A stretch of DNA of 64,000 bases from Hyphomonas sp. Lineage in GTDB: Bacteria > Pseudomonadota > Alphaproteobacteria > Caulobacterales > Hyphomonadaceae. The notes beneath the pieces are model-generated. The model was not told where the DNA came from. It ran no database searches and worked only from the letters and a program-made list of their open reading frames with translations. Position numbers and translations under genes: made by a program. The stretch's first letter is position 1; each line of letters opens with the position of its first letter. The stretch is taken from assembly GCA_017792365.1 (NCBI GenBank), contig CP051229.1:744001-808000 (forward strand), written 5' to 3'. This document shows positions 45,842 through 55,513 of this stretch, piece after piece.

Positions 45842-46959
45842 TCGGAACCACCCATCCACTTGCGACGCAACTCGTTCCGCAGCGCGCCTAAGGAGCCATC
45901 GGCAATCGCGTTGCGCATCCGGTCCATCAGGTCCTGGTAGAACCAGACGTTATGCCAGGTCAGCAGCATCGAGCCGAGGTATTCGCCGCTTCTGACCAGA
46001 TGGTTGAGGTAGGCCTTGGAGTAGTCGCGGCTAGCAGGACAATTGGACGCTTCATCCAGCGGGCTATCGTCGTCCGCATACTTTGCATTCTTGAGATTGA
46101 TCGGGCCGTCCCACGTCCAAGCTTGCCCATGTCGCCCGGACCGGGTCGGAAGGGCGCAGTCAAACATGTCCACGCCGCGCGCGACCGCCTCAAGAAGGTC
46201 GATCGGCTTGCCGACGCCCATCAGGTATCGCGGGCGACCAGTAGGGAGCAGATCTGTGGTGCAATCGAGGATCTCGCACATCCGCTCGTGCCCTTCGCCC
46301 ACGGCGAGCCCCCCTATCGCATAGCCATCGAAGCCGGTCTCGACGACACGCCCTGCACTCTCCCTGCGCAAGTCAGGATAGGTTGAGCCTTGCACGATGC
46401 CGAACAACGCCTGCGTCTCACGACCGCCAAACGCATCCTTCGAACGCGAACCCCAGCGGGCCGAGAGCCGAAGAGACTCCGCCGCCTCCTCCTTCTCACA
46501 TGGGTAGGGCGTGCATTCATCAAGCTGCATGCAGATGTCTGCACCCAACAAGTCCGCCTGGATCTCGATCGACCTCTCGGGGCTTAGCGTATGAGCGGAC
46601 CCGTCGATGTGCGACCGGAAGGTGACCGCCTCCTCTGACATCTTTCGCAGGCTCGATAGGGAGTACACTTGGTACCCCCCTGAGTCAGTTAGTATCGGAC
46701 CGCTCCACCGCATGAAGCGATGCAGCCCGCCAAGGCGATGAACACGCTCCGCAGTCGGTCTCAGCATCAGGTGATAAGTGTTGCCGAGAATGATGTCGGC
46801 GCCAGCCGCCTCCACCTGATCCACGTAGAGCGCCTTCACAGTCGCGGCCGTGCCGACAGGCATGAATGCTGGGGTACGGATGGCTCCGCGTGGCGTCGTC
46901 AGGACGCCTGTCCGAGCCTCGCCATCGACGCCGTCTATGTCGAAAGGAAACTCAGCCAT
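45838..46959 (-). CDS. tgt: queuine tRNA-ribosyltransferase
   Basis: Tgt exchanges guanine 34 of certain tRNAs for the queuosine precursor preQ1. It is 373 aa from the ATG at 46959, which overlaps the queA stop by eight bases. The active-site [13 protein letters not shown] segment and the GGLAVGE motif are present. The zinc site differs from the canonical CxCxxC: the aligned segment reads [17 protein letters not shown], leaving one of three cysteines. I recall this form in other alphaproteobacteria. The preceding step-partner QueA is encoded directly upstream. Confidence 0.94.
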   Translation of the reverse strand: MAEFPFDIDGVDGEARTGVLTTPRGAIRTPAFMPVGTAATVKALYVDQVEAAGADIILGNTYHLMLRPTAERVHRLGGLHRFMRWSGPILTDSGGYQVYSLSSLRKMSEEAVTFRSHIDGSAHTLSPERSIEIQADLLGADICMQLDECTPYPCEKEEAAESLRLSARWGSRSKDAFGGRETQALFGIVQGSTYPDLRRESAGRVVETGFDGYAIGGLAVGEGHERMCEILDCTTDLLPTGRPRYLMGVGKPIDLLEAVARGVDMFDCALPTRSGRHGQAWTWDGPINLKNAKYADDDSPLDEASNCPASRDYSKAYLNHLVRSGEYLGSMLLTWHNVWFYQDLMDRMRNAIADGSLGALRNELRRKWMGGSD

Positions 46960-48031
46960 TGGGCAACAACAGGCAGGCGTCACCGTAGGAAAAGAAACGA
47001 TAACGCTGGTCGACCGCGTGCTGGTACGCCCGCCGCATCAGATCCCGCCCCATGAATGCCGACACCAGGACAAACAAGGTCGAGCGAGGAAGGTGGAAAT
47101 TTGTCAGAAGCCCATCACAGGCTGAGAAGTGATGACCCGGCCGGATGAAGATGCTCGTGTCGTCATCAAACGCCTCTACGCCGCGATCCGTAGCAGCGCT
47201 CTCCAGCGTACGCATCGAAGTCGTTCCAACAGCGATACACCGGCCGCCACGCCCGCGTGCAGCATTGATCTTCCCCGCGACATCCGCCGTCACAACCGCG
47301 CGCTCCGCGTGCATCTGATGATCGTTGAGCCGGTCCACCAACACCGGCCGGAACGTCCCGGCATTCACATCGAGCCGCACATCGGCCCGCCCCACACCGA
47401 TTCTCGCTATCTGCTCAAGAAGCTCAGGCGACAGATGCAGACCCGCAGTCGGCGCTGCGACGGACTCACCGCTCTCTGCGTACGAGGTCTGATAGTCGGT
47501 CTTGTCCTGTTCATCGGCCACACGGCGCGACAGAATGTAAGGCGGCAGCGGCATGCTGCCCAGTTCATCGATAGCCGTTTCCAGCTCGGCCCCGGAGACG
47601 TCGAACTCCAGCTCGAACTCGCCGCCGCCCGATGCAGCGATGGCGCGGGCCGCGAGACGATCGCCGATAACGATGGAATCCCCCTCTCGCACCCGTTTCC
47701 CCGGGCGCAAAAACACCGACCACCGGTTTGCGCCCAGCCGCCGGTTCAGGTTGATCACCAGCGAAACATCGGCCCCACCCGGATCACGCGCCAACCTGAC
47801 ACCAGTAAGCGCCGCAGGTATCACTCTCGTTGTGTTCACCACCAGTATGTCATTCGCGCACAGCAGGTCCGGCAGATCACCCACACGACGATCTTCCAGA
47901 GTGCCTGTCCGACCGTTCACGACAAGCAGTCGCGCATCCGATCGCGGCTCAGCGGGCCGCAGAGCTATCAGGTCATCCGGCAGCTCGAAGTCATAGTCGG
48001 CAATCAGATCGCCGCCGCCAAGGTCGCTCAC
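46952..48031 (-). CDS. queA: S-adenosylmethionine:tRNA ribosyltransferase-isomerase
   Basis: QueA converts the preQ1 nucleotide in tRNA to epoxyqueuosine. The 359 aa start at a GTG at 48031 that overlaps the gatB stop; the longer frame to 48118 lies within gatB. Recognisable segments are [19 protein letters not shown] near the N terminus, [16 protein letters not shown] in the middle and [19 protein letters not shown] near the C terminus. It is co-translated with tgt downstream, so the operon supplies two steps of queuosine synthesis. Confidence 0.94.
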   Translation of the reverse strand: MSDLGGGDLIADYDFELPDDLIALRPAEPRSDARLLVVNGRTGTLEDRRVGDLPDLLCANDILVVNTTRVIPAALTGVRLARDPGGADVSLVINLNRRLGANRWSVFLRPGKRVREGDSIVIGDRLAARAIAASGGGEFELEFDVSGAELETAIDELGSMPLPPYILSRRVADEQDKTDYQTSYAESGESVAAPTAGLHLSPELLEQIARIGVGRADVRLDVNAGTFRPVLVDRLNDHQMHAERAVVTADVAGKINAARGRGGRCIAVGTTSMRTLESAATDRGVEAFDDDTSIFIRPGHHFSACDGLLTNFHLPRSTLFVLVSAFMGRDLMRRAYQHAVDQRYRFFSYGDACLLLPNG

Positions 48032-49512
48032 AACCCGAGTTTCTCCGCGAGAATCTCGTTGACCGCCTGGGGGTTCGCCTTGCCGCCTGAAGCCCGCATG
48101 ATCTGCCCAACAAACCATCCCAGCGCTTTTGGCTTGGCGTGGCCCTCAGCTCGTTGCGCCTGAACCTGAGCGACCTGATCGGGATTCTCGGCCAGTACCT
48201 TGTCGATGATGCCGGCGATGGCGCCAGTATCCGTCACCTGCTTCAAGCCTTCGCGCTCGACGATCTGGGCGGCGGTATCGTCGCTGTCGATCATCTTCGC
48301 AAAAACTTGCTTGGCGATCTTCCCTGAAATCGTCTCGTCCGCGATGAGCGCGATCAACCCGCCTAGACGCTCGGCCGAAATCGGCGAGTCAGCGAGGGCG
48401 ATATCCTGCTTGTTCAGGTAGCCGAGCAGCTCCTGCGTCACCCAGTTTGCCGCGAGCTTGGCGTCACGCCCTTCGGCGACCGCCTCGAAATACGCAGCCT
48501 TGTCTGCGTCCGAAGCAAGCACGCCTGCATCGTAAGGAGTGAGCCCATAGCTATCGATGAAGCGCTGCCGCTTCTCGTCGGGCAGCTCCGGCATGTCGGC
48601 ACGAATGCGATCGATAAGCGCCGCATCGATCTCGAGCGGCAATAGGTCGGGATCCGGGAAATACCGGTAATCATGCGCGTCTTCCTTCGACCGCATGGAA
48701 CGCGTCTCGCCCGTCGTCGCGTTGAAGAGACGCGTCTCCTGATCGATCTTGCCGCCGCCCTCCAGGATCTCGATCTGGCGGCGCGCCTCGTACTCTGCCG
48801 CCTGCTGAATGAACCGGAACGAGTTGACGTTCTTAATCTCGCACCGTGTGCCCAGCTCATCGCCCGGCCGCCGAACAGATACATTGACGTCAGCGCGAAG
48901 GTTGCCCTTCTCCATGTCGCCGTCGCACGTCCCAAGCGCAATGAGGATGGAACGGAGCTTCTTGACGTAGGCGGCCGCCTCCGCCGGCGAACGGATGTCG
49001 GGGCGTGATACGATCTCCATCAACGCAACGCCCGATCGGTTGAGGTCAACGTACGTCGCATTGGGATCGAGATCGTGGATCGACTTGCCCGCGTCCTGTT
49101 CGAGGTGGAGCCGTTCGATGCCGACAACAAAAGTGTATCCCTCTTCAGCCTCGACCGAGATCTGGCCTTCACCGACCACCGGAAACTGATACTGCGAGAT
49201 CTGATAGCCTTGCGGCAGGTCGGGATAGAAATAGTTCTTCCGGTCAAACCGGGACCACAGATTAATCTCGGCGTTGAGACCGATGCCGGTCTTCACGGCC
49301 TGCTCGACACAAGACCGGTTGATCACCGGCAACATGCCCGGCATCGCCGCATCAACAAGAGACACGTTCGTATTCGGATCGGCGCCGAACGCCGTCGGCG
49401 CGCCGGAGAACAACTTGGCGGCCGTGGAAACCTGCGCGTGGACCTCCAGCCCCATGACGACTTCCCAGTCGCCCGTGGCGCCCTCGATCCGGTATTCTGT
49501 CCGTTCAACCAT
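48028..49512 (-). CDS. gatB: aspartyl/glutamyl-tRNA amidotransferase subunit B
   Basis: GatB is the kinase/tRNA-binding subunit that works with GatA and GatC to amidate misacylated Glu-tRNAGln or Asp-tRNAAsn. It is 494 aa from the ATG at 49512 (an in-frame TTG at 49524 is possible). Hallmarks are [10 protein letters not shown] near the N terminus, the [14 protein letters not shown] segment and the C-terminal YqeY-like domain ending in [18 protein letters not shown]. gatA and gatC are not in this window. Its 3' end overlaps queA. Confidence 0.96.
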   Translation of the reverse strand: MVERTEYRIEGATGDWEVVMGLEVHAQVSTAAKLFSGAPTAFGADPNTNVSLVDAAMPGMLPVINRSCVEQAVKTGIGLNAEINLWSRFDRKNYFYPDLPQGYQISQYQFPVVGEGQISVEAEEGYTFVVGIERLHLEQDAGKSIHDLDPNATYVDLNRSGVALMEIVSRPDIRSPAEAAAYVKKLRSILIALGTCDGDMEKGNLRADVNVSVRRPGDELGTRCEIKNVNSFRFIQQAAEYEARRQIEILEGGGKIDQETRLFNATTGETRSMRSKEDAHDYRYFPDPDLLPLEIDAALIDRIRADMPELPDEKRQRFIDSYGLTPYDAGVLASDADKAAYFEAVAEGRDAKLAANWVTQELLGYLNKQDIALADSPISAERLGGLIALIADETISGKIAKQVFAKMIDSDDTAAQIVEREGLKQVTDTGAIAGIIDKVLAENPDQVAQVQAQRAEGHAKPKALGWFVGQIMRASGGKANPQAVNEILAEKLGL

Positions 49513-49574
49513 TACATCGTCCAAGCATCAGCTGGGCATATCACGAGCGCCCTGCGGCAAAGCAAGCAATCCGC

Positions 49575-50618
49575 CTATCCAGAGCGGCTTCCGTCGTCAA
49601 TCTGGGGCGCAAGGCTCGGTCTGCCCAGAGCGTACCCCTGCCCCAACACAGCCCCCAACTCGAGCAGGATCGGGACATCCGAAGCATCCTCGATCCCTTC
49701 GACAACAACCTCAACTTGCAGCCTTGCAAGCATCTCCAGCAGCCCGCCAAGGATCAACCGGCCTCGATCTGACTTCAGATTGGCCAGCAGCGAAGAATCC
49801 AGCTTCACGCCGTCGACATCAAGTTCGCTCAGCCACACCATCGATGAATGGCCAGCGCCAAAATCGTCCAGAACGATACCGGCGCCTGCCTCGCGCAGGC
49901 GTTGCACCGCTCGATGAAGCGTGTCCCAATCCCGAATGGCGGCCTGTTCAGTCAGCTCAATCCGAAACCGACCACGCCGGCCAAACTGTTTCACCACATC
50001 GGCGATCGCCCGAACAGAACGCTCGTCTCCCAGCTCACAGGCCGAGAGGTTCAGATTGAGAAAGGTCTCGCCCGGTAACTTGCCGGCCCAACGCGCATTG
50101 ACCTCGGCGGCCATCTGCGGGCCAATACCGAGAACCGGCATACCAGCGTTGACAGCTGAAATGCTGCCGTCCGTCTGGCGCACTCTGGCAAGGCATTCGT
50201 AGCCAGCGATCGTATTGTCCCCAAGCCGAACGATCGGCTGGTAGGCCGCCTCTATCGCCTGCGGCCCACCTCCAAGTGCAAGAGCAGGCGGCACAACCAG
50301 CACACCACTCCGTGCGCCGTCCTTCCCAGCGACGCCGCGGAAATGAACACAACCGCCCGCAGCCATCTGTACGGACAGATCGATCACTTCCGGGCCGCCT
50401 GCGCCCGTGAGCGCAGACTTCAACTCCAACCGGTGCAGCCCATCGAACTGACGAAGGAACTCATCAACCGTCCAGCTGCCGGCGAACTTGTGCGCATCCG
50501 CGCTCTCAATTCCGCGGACCTCTACGACGCGTCCGCCTGCCGGCACACGCCAAGCGGCGGCGCCTGCCGCAGCAACCGTCGCCACCGGATCAAACACTGG
50601 ATCTGGAGATTGGGACAT
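49575..50618 (-). CDS. EAL-domain protein (putative c-di-GMP phosphodiesterase)
   Basis: This is a 347-aa protein with an N-terminal region of about 120 residues that I do not recognise and a C-terminal EAL domain. Catalytic positions appear intact: ECL for EAL, NLNLS, ELTE, DDFGAGHSS, KLD, VEGIE and GQGYALGRP. There is no GGDEF domain, signal or membrane segment, so it should be a cytosolic phosphodiesterase lowering c-di-GMP. The ATG at 50618 lies just after the thrC stop; an in-frame TTG at 50630 overlaps it. It sits between thrC and gatB, not near motility genes. Confidence 0.85.
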   Translation of the reverse strand: MSQSPDPVFDPVATVAAAGAAAWRVPAGGRVVEVRGIESADAHKFAGSWTVDEFLRQFDGLHRLELKSALTGAGGPEVIDLSVQMAAGGCVHFRGVAGKDGARSGVLVVPPALALGGGPQAIEAAYQPIVRLGDNTIAGYECLARVRQTDGSISAVNAGMPVLGIGPQMAAEVNARWAGKLPGETFLNLNLSACELGDERSVRAIADVVKQFGRRGRFRIELTEQAAIRDWDTLHRAVQRLREAGAGIVLDDFGAGHSSMVWLSELDVDGVKLDSSLLANLKSDRGRLILGGLLEMLARLQVEVVVEGIEDASDVPILLELGAVLGQGYALGRPSLAPQIDDGSRSG

Positions 50619-50626
50619 CACCCCAC

Positions 50627-51997
50627 TCAAGCCGAGGCCGAAACCGCCTCAATTTTATCGCGAACGAATTCGAGCGACATCGGGCCGACCTCCATCACCT
50701 CCTCACGCGCAGCGAGCCCTTCGACAGCTGCCGGAACGGGTGGATCGAACTCAAGCGCATGCTTCGTCACTTCAGGAAACTTGGCCGGATGCGCTGTCGC
50801 CAGCACGACCACCGGCCGATCCGGATTTGGCAATCGACGCGCAGCCGCCAATCCGACAGCAGTATGCGGACAGACCACTATCCCGCACTCCCGATACGTC
50901 TGCTGGATCTCCCGGCGCGTGTCAGCATCGCTCACCCGCTCCACGGTGAAGCCATACTCGCGTATGCGCCTGGCGATTTCTGGTCGCTCGGACAACTCGC
51001 CACTCATCCGCTCGCGTACCATCTCCCCGGACCTGCCTGCCGCATCGAAAAGGAGCCTTTCGAAATTGCTTGGCGCCTGAATGTCCATTGCGGGGCTCAG
51101 CGTGGCTTTTGACTGCCGAGCGCCGGCGGGACGCCCACCGAACAGGTCCACCAAAGCATCATTCTCGTTGACCGCGGCCAGGCATGCAAAATCCTTCACG
51201 AGGCCGCTCCGAGCTGCCACATATCCCGAGAAGGCGTCTCCAAAATTACCGGTAGGCGTCACGAACTGAATGGGGCGATCTGCGCCGAGCGCAGCTTGGA
51301 CGCGAGCAAAATAAACGGATTGAGCGGCAATCCTGAGCCAATTGATTGAGTTCACCGCCGCGAGACCGGTACGCTGCCGCAGGTCATCGTCCGCGAGCAA
51401 TTGCTTCAAAATCTTCTGGGTCCCGTCGAAATCACCTTCCAGTGCGAGGTTGTGGACGTTGGACGCACCCGTCGCCGTCATGAATCTCCGTTGGACTTCG
51501 GACACACGCCCCTTGGGATGCAGGATAACCAGCTCGATCGACTTGGCGCCGGCAAATGCGGATGCCGCAGCTCCCCCGGTATCCCCGGAGGTTGCGCACA
51601 GGATGATCATCCGTTCGCCACGCTCCGTGAGCACATGATCAAAAATCCGCGCAATCATGCGCATCGCAACGTCTTTAAACGCCAGTGACGGTCCGTGGAA
51701 CAATTCCAGCAGCCAGCGCCCGCCGCTGACCTGCCGTAATGGCGCAACCGCATCGTGGCCAAACGGCGCATACGCCTCCGCGACAAGGCTGGCGGTCACA
51801 GACTCCGAGATTGTCCCGCCAGCAAAGGCGGACATGATCCGCGCGGCGGTCTCGATATACGTTTCACGAGGCCCAACCGGCGCGATGCTCGGATAAGACG
51901 CCGGCACATAAAGGCCGCCGTCAGGCGCGAGCCCTGCTCTGGCTGCGGTGACGAAATCTACGGCGTCCGCGCCGCCTCGGGTCGATATGTACTTCAT
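50627..51997 (-). CDS. thrC: threonine synthase
   Basis: This PLP enzyme converts phosphohomoserine to threonine. The 456 aa match the longer class of ThrC. The PLP lysine is in GPSLAFKDVAMR near residue 109, and the phosphate-binding ATSGDTGGAAASAF motif near residue 145. The N terminus MKYISTRG is typical. The start overlaps the surf1 stop by four bases. It lies downstream of the oxidase cluster, a common alphaproteobacterial order. Confidence 0.95.
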   Translation of the reverse strand: MKYISTRGGADAVDFVTAARAGLAPDGGLYVPASYPSIAPVGPRETYIETAARIMSAFAGGTISESVTASLVAEAYAPFGHDAVAPLRQVSGGRWLLELFHGPSLAFKDVAMRMIARIFDHVLTERGERMIILCATSGDTGGAAASAFAGAKSIELVILHPKGRVSEVQRRFMTATGASNVHNLALEGDFDGTQKILKQLLADDDLRQRTGLAAVNSINWLRIAAQSVYFARVQAALGADRPIQFVTPTGNFGDAFSGYVAARSGLVKDFACLAAVNENDALVDLFGGRPAGARQSKATLSPAMDIQAPSNFERLLFDAAGRSGEMVRERMSGELSERPEIARRIREYGFTVERVSDADTRREIQQTYRECGIVVCPHTAVGLAAARRLPNPDRPVVVLATAHPAKFPEVTKHALEFDPPVPAAVEGLAAREEVMEVGPMSLEFVRDKIEAVSASA

Positions 51998-52737
51998 GCT
52001 TCCGGCGATCTTCCCTGGCCGTGAAACGACAGTCTTCCGGCCTTAGCGTGCGCTACGCCGTACACGATCACGAGGCAAAGGGCCAAGCCAAACCATGTAA
52101 CCGCATAGGAGATATGCCTCACGGGCGGCGTGCGTACGAGGTGATCGGGCTTGCCTGCGAACGGCGTCACGATAATCGCGCCGTTCAAGTCACCCTCATT
52201 CATGGCGGCGATCCGATCATGATCCAGCCAGTACCACTGATTGGCCTCAGGATCGTTGCTTCCCGCCATCCATGCCCGCTCCGGCCATGGAGCCACATTG
52301 AAGCGGACTTCCGCAGTCTCAATCGCGGGCGGCAATGGACCCACCTGCTCCGCCTCGAACCCTTCTTGCACCAGTACCGAGCCGCTCCCCGGGCCGCATG
52401 CATCCAGCGAAACCGGTCTGAACAGCCTCCACCCAACCTGCCCGCCTACGGATCGACCAAAAACGCGTAAGACAGGCTGCGCTTCGGTTTCCGACGTTAA
52501 TACCTGCTCGACCGTATCCCTCCGCATCGGCGGTGAACTGACAACAGATTCCCCGGACAGATACGGGCACACGCCCTCGCGCCACGTGACTGGCTCGGCC
52601 GCGGCGCGTTCATCGAACTCGGCGATCAGGTCGCTCTTCCAGTCGGCCCGCTGCAACTGCCACCAGCCGAGGACCAATAGTGCGACAAGGGTCAGCAGCG
52701 TGATGATTGTGGTGACAAGATGGGGACGAAAGATCAC
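51994..52737 (-). CDS. SURF1 family cytochrome oxidase biogenesis protein
   Basis: SURF1 proteins aid insertion of heme a into subunit I of cytochrome aa3 oxidase. The 247 aa have an N-terminal membrane segment (about 8-26), the family WQLQRADWKSDLIAEFD segment, a periplasmic domain and a second membrane segment (about 208-230). The WYWLDHDRIA motif near residue 165 is also typical. The start is GTG at 52737. It is separated from ctaE by about 100 bases with a hairpin. Confidence 0.9.
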   Translation of the reverse strand: MIFRPHLVTTIITLLTLVALLVLGWWQLQRADWKSDLIAEFDERAAAEPVTWREGVCPYLSGESVVSSPPMRRDTVEQVLTSETEAQPVLRVFGRSVGGQVGWRLFRPVSLDACGPGSGSVLVQEGFEAEQVGPLPPAIETAEVRFNVAPWPERAWMAGSNDPEANQWYWLDHDRIAAMNEGDLNGAIIVTPFAGKPDHLVRTPPVRHISYAVTWFGLALCLVIVYGVAHAKAGRLSFHGQGRSPEA

Positions 52738-52793
52738 GGCGGCGGCGCCCTACCAATCCTGATTGCAGCCTGAAGCGCCCATTTAAGCGAAAC

Positions 52794-52816
52794 GGCCTGG
52801 TGTTGAACACCAGGCC
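52794..52816 (-). terminator. hairpin between ctaE and surf1
   Basis: A near-perfect palindrome GGCCTGGTG-TTGAA-CACCAGGCC (9-bp stem or longer) lies about 20 bases after the ctaE stop in the direction of transcription. On the minus strand it is followed by a mildly T-rich stretch (GTTTCGCTT). It may terminate or attenuate the oxidase operon before surf1-thrC, or stabilise the upstream mRNA. Confidence 0.6.
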
Positions 52817-52836
52817 GAACCAGAAGCCAGACTGAC

Positions 52837-53739
52837 CTAGTGCGCCCCTGCGCCGCCCGGCCAGACCAGATGCGGAACCACATAAACGAACGCGAACAGG
52901 AACAGCCACACAACGTCGACGAAGTGCCAGTACCAGGCCGCGAACTCGAAACCGAGGTGCTTTTGGGGCTGCATCCCACCCGCCATAAGTCGCATCAGAC
53001 AGACGAACAGGAAGATGGTCCCGATGATGACGTGAGCGCCGTGGAATCCCGTAGCCATGAAGAAGGCCGAGCCATACAGCGACCCATCATACGAGAAGCC
53101 CGCTTCGGCATACTCAACGACCTGCAGGGCCGTGAAGCAGAGACCAAGCACGACGGTCAACAGGAGACCAAGCTTGGCGCTCTTCCTGTCACCGACCTGA
53201 AGGGCATGGTGCGCCCACGTAACGGTCGTACCCGACAGCAGCAGGATGAGTGTATTGATCAGCGGCAGGTGGAAGGGGTCGAACGTCTTCACGCGCTCGC
53301 CATCAACCTGCAGCACCGGCCAGCTCGACCAACCCTGCAGAGCTTCCAGATCGAGGTTCGCAAGATCCGTCTGGCTCGGGTCGGCGCGAACTTCATGGAA
53401 GATCGCCATCTCGAAGAAGCCCCAGAACCAGGCCACAAAGAACATGACCTCGGAGGCAATAAACAAGACCATCCCATAGCGCAGCGAGATCTGGACGACG
53501 CCGGTATGGTCCCCACCCTTGCTCTCGCGCAGGACATCGCCCCACCACCCGATCAGCACCCACGTCAGCCACACCGCCCCAGGAAGCATCACCCACCACT
53601 GACCGGAAGGAACGCCGAACATCCCCTTCATGTAGGTCGCCATGCCGAGCATGAGCAGGAAGATCCCGGCCGCACCGAGGATCGGCCACGGGCTCGGGTT
53701 AACGAGGTGATAGTCGTGCTTGACGGCTGCGCCGGCCAT
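52837..53739 (-). CDS. ctaE: cytochrome c oxidase subunit III
   Basis: This is the third core subunit of the aa3-type oxidase, 300 aa with seven membrane segments. Recognisable segments are HDYHLVNPSPWP at the N terminus, SEVMFFVAWFWGFF near residue 92 and GFHGAHVIIGTIFL near residue 235. The acidic residue of FWGFFE is kept. The ATG has a GGACGAG ribosome site. It follows ctaG after 58 bases in the ctaCDB-G-E order. Confidence 0.96.
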   Translation of the reverse strand: MAGAAVKHDYHLVNPSPWPILGAAGIFLLMLGMATYMKGMFGVPSGQWWVMLPGAVWLTWVLIGWWGDVLRESKGGDHTGVVQISLRYGMVLFIASEVMFFVAWFWGFFEMAIFHEVRADPSQTDLANLDLEALQGWSSWPVLQVDGERVKTFDPFHLPLINTLILLLSGTTVTWAHHALQVGDRKSAKLGLLLTVVLGLCFTALQVVEYAEAGFSYDGSLYGSAFFMATGFHGAHVIIGTIFLFVCLMRLMAGGMQPQKHLGFEFAAWYWHFVDVVWLFLFAFVYVVPHLVWPGGAGAH

Positions 53740-53797
53740 GTTGCTCGTCCCTCAAAATTCGACCCGGAATGACCGGAAGTCTGCGTCTATCAAGCTT

Positions 53798-54364
53798 CTA
53801 TGAGCCTGCGGATGCGTCCTGTGGCCGCGCGGAATCCGGGATCCCGCCAGCCGGATAGTAAGTGTAGGATAACGTGATGCTCTTAACATCGCTAGCATAG
53901 CGATCGTCGGCGAGTTCCGGCGACACGAAGAAAATCACCGGCAAACGCTCCGTTCGACCAGGCTGCAGCGTCTTCTCCTTGAAACAGAAGCACTCGACCT
54001 TGTTGAAGTATTTCCCGGCCTTGTACGGGGCGACATTATAGGCCGCCACAGCCCTGATCGGCGCGTCCGAGATGTTCGTGACCTCGTAGAACGACAGGAT
54101 TGTCTCGCCCAACTTGGCGTCCACGAACTCCTCAGTTGGCTTGAAATCGACCGGAATATCTGTCGCGGCGTTGGCATCGAATCGAACCCGGATCGGCCGA
54201 TCGATCACCGCCGATGGCGGCGCATCCGCGATCTGGGTCGTCCCGCCAAACCCGGTAACCCGACAGAATGTCGAATACAGCGGCTCCGCCGCAAAGCTGA
54301 GGGCAAGCATGCCGACAGCGGCGCCAGCGAGGCTGATGACAGTTATCCGCGACCCGGGGTTCAT
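53798..54364 (-). CDS. ctaG: cytochrome c oxidase assembly protein CtaG (Cox11)
   Basis: CtaG delivers copper to the CuB site of subunit I. It is 188 aa from the ATG at 54364, which overlaps the stop of the small upstream gene. One N-terminal membrane segment (about 8-28) anchors a periplasmic domain with the copper-binding CFCF motif (VECFCFKEKTLQPG) and the FFVSPEL segment. The longer frame to 54454 runs through the small gene and is not likely. Confidence 0.95.
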   Translation of the reverse strand: MNPGSRITVISLAGAAVGMLALSFAAEPLYSTFCRVTGFGGTTQIADAPPSAVIDRPIRVRFDANAATDIPVDFKPTEEFVDAKLGETILSFYEVTNISDAPIRAVAAYNVAPYKAGKYFNKVECFCFKEKTLQPGRTERLPVIFFVSPELADDRYASDVKSITLSYTYYPAGGIPDSARPQDASAGS

Positions 54365-54522
54365 TGTGACCCCACAAGCGACGCGGTTCCCAACCGGGAC
54401 ATCGTGATCGCGAAAATGAGGATGACGAACGCAAACAGCGCCAGGGCCGTCCAACGGCTGCGACGCTTGCGAGCCTTCGCCTCAGCCTCGGTCATCGGCC
54501 TAATGGGTTCCTCGTCCTTCAC
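54361..54522 (-). CDS. small single-span membrane protein between ctaB and ctaG (CoxF-like)
   Basis: This is a 53-aa frame starting at GTG 54522, two bases after the ctaB stop and preceded by GGTAGGAGTG. The stop overlaps the ctaG ATG (ATGA). The N terminus is charged (acidic, then KARKRRSR), followed by one membrane helix (about residues 24-41, WTALALFAFVILIFAITM). A short gene of this kind (often called coxF) is common at this place in alphaproteobacterial oxidase operons. Its function is not established, but a role in oxidase assembly is likely. Confidence 0.85.
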   Translation of the reverse strand: MKDEEPIRPMTEAEAKARKRRSRWTALALFAFVILIFAITMSRLGTASLVGSQ

Positions 54523-54524
54523 GA

Positions 54525-55463
54525 CTACACTCCTACCGGCAAGCTAAACGGCAGGACCGCCTCAATCAGCAACGCCATGAACAGGGCGAAGAGATAAAGG
54601 ATAGAAATGCCGAACAGGCCCTTGGCAGGCTTCAGCGATGCCGGATCATCGCTGCTTCCAGCGGAACTCCGGTAAACCTGGATGGCGAACCAGAGGAAGC
54701 AAGCGCCGCCGAGGATTGCGACCGCGAGGTAGAGCATGCCGCCCAGGCCCGTAGCGACCGGCGCAAGACCGAATGCAACCGATATCAGGGTGTAAACCAG
54801 GATCTGACGGCGCGTCTCAGCCGCGCCGTGCGTAACCGGCAGCATCGGCACGCCGGCGCGCTGATATTCCCCAGAGGTCCACAAGGACAGCGCCCAGAAG
54901 TGCGGCGGCGTCCAGAGAAAGATCACCCCGAACAGGATCCAGGCGTCTACTGAGAGATTCCCAGTCGCGGCGACCCAACCAATCATTGGTGGAAAGGCGC
55001 CCGCGGCTCCCCCAATCACGATGTTCTGCGGCGTCGAACGCTTCAGCCACATCGTGTAGATGACGACGTAGAAGAAGATCGAGAACGCAAGCAAAACAGC
55101 GGCGAGAATGTTGGCCGCCATCGCCATGAGAGTCACCGACAAACCCGCGACGATCAGGCCGAACGCCTGCGCATCGGCCGGCGCAATCATCCCCGCCGGC
55201 ACCGGGCGGGAAACCGTGCGGGCCATGAGGGCGTCGATATCGGCGTCGTACCACATGTTCAGGGCGCCAGCCGCGCCTGCGCCAAGAGCGACAGCCAACA
55301 CGGCTGAAGCGCCTGTCACCCAATCCATCTGGGCCGGAGCCGCAAGGAGCCCCACAAGCGCCGTGAAGACCACCAGCGACATCACGCGGGGTTTCATCAG
55401 ACGCACGTAGTCGAGGGCGGTCGCCTCGGTCGGAAGGTTGCGGTCAGCGGAAAGACTGCTCAC
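54525..55463 (-). CDS. ctaB: protoheme IX farnesyltransferase (heme O synthase)
   Basis: CtaB adds a farnesyl group to heme b, making heme o, the precursor of heme a for the oxidase. The 312 aa hold about nine membrane segments. The two prenyl-diphosphate/metal motifs are visible: NMWYDADIDALMARTVSRP near residue 68 and the TPPHFWALSLW segment near residue 190. The start is a GTG at 55463. It follows ctaD after a hairpin. Confidence 0.95.
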   Translation of the reverse strand: MSSLSADRNLPTEATALDYVRLMKPRVMSLVVFTALVGLLAAPAQMDWVTGASAVLAVALGAGAAGALNMWYDADIDALMARTVSRPVPAGMIAPADAQAFGLIVAGLSVTLMAMAANILAAVLLAFSIFFYVVIYTMWLKRSTPQNIVIGGAAGAFPPMIGWVAATGNLSVDAWILFGVIFLWTPPHFWALSLWTSGEYQRAGVPMLPVTHGAAETRRQILVYTLISVAFGLAPVATGLGGMLYLAVAILGGACFLWFAIQVYRSSAGSSDDPASLKPAKGLFGISILYLFALFMALLIEAVLPFSLPVGV

Positions 55464-55485
55464 TACAATTCCTCAAAACTACCGG

Positions 55486-55505
55486 GGCGACCCTTTCGGG
55501 TCGCC
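55486..55505 (-). promoter_or_regulatory. GNRA-capped hairpin between ctaD and ctaB
   Basis: In the mRNA sense the sequence is GGCGACCC-GAAA-GGGTCGCC, a perfect 8-bp stem closed by a GAAA tetraloop. It starts nine bases after the ctaD stop. It has no T tract, so it more likely limits 3' decay or read-through, keeping ctaD mRNA more abundant than ctaB, than acting as a full terminator. Confidence 0.55.
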
Positions 55506-55513
55506 ACAGTCTG

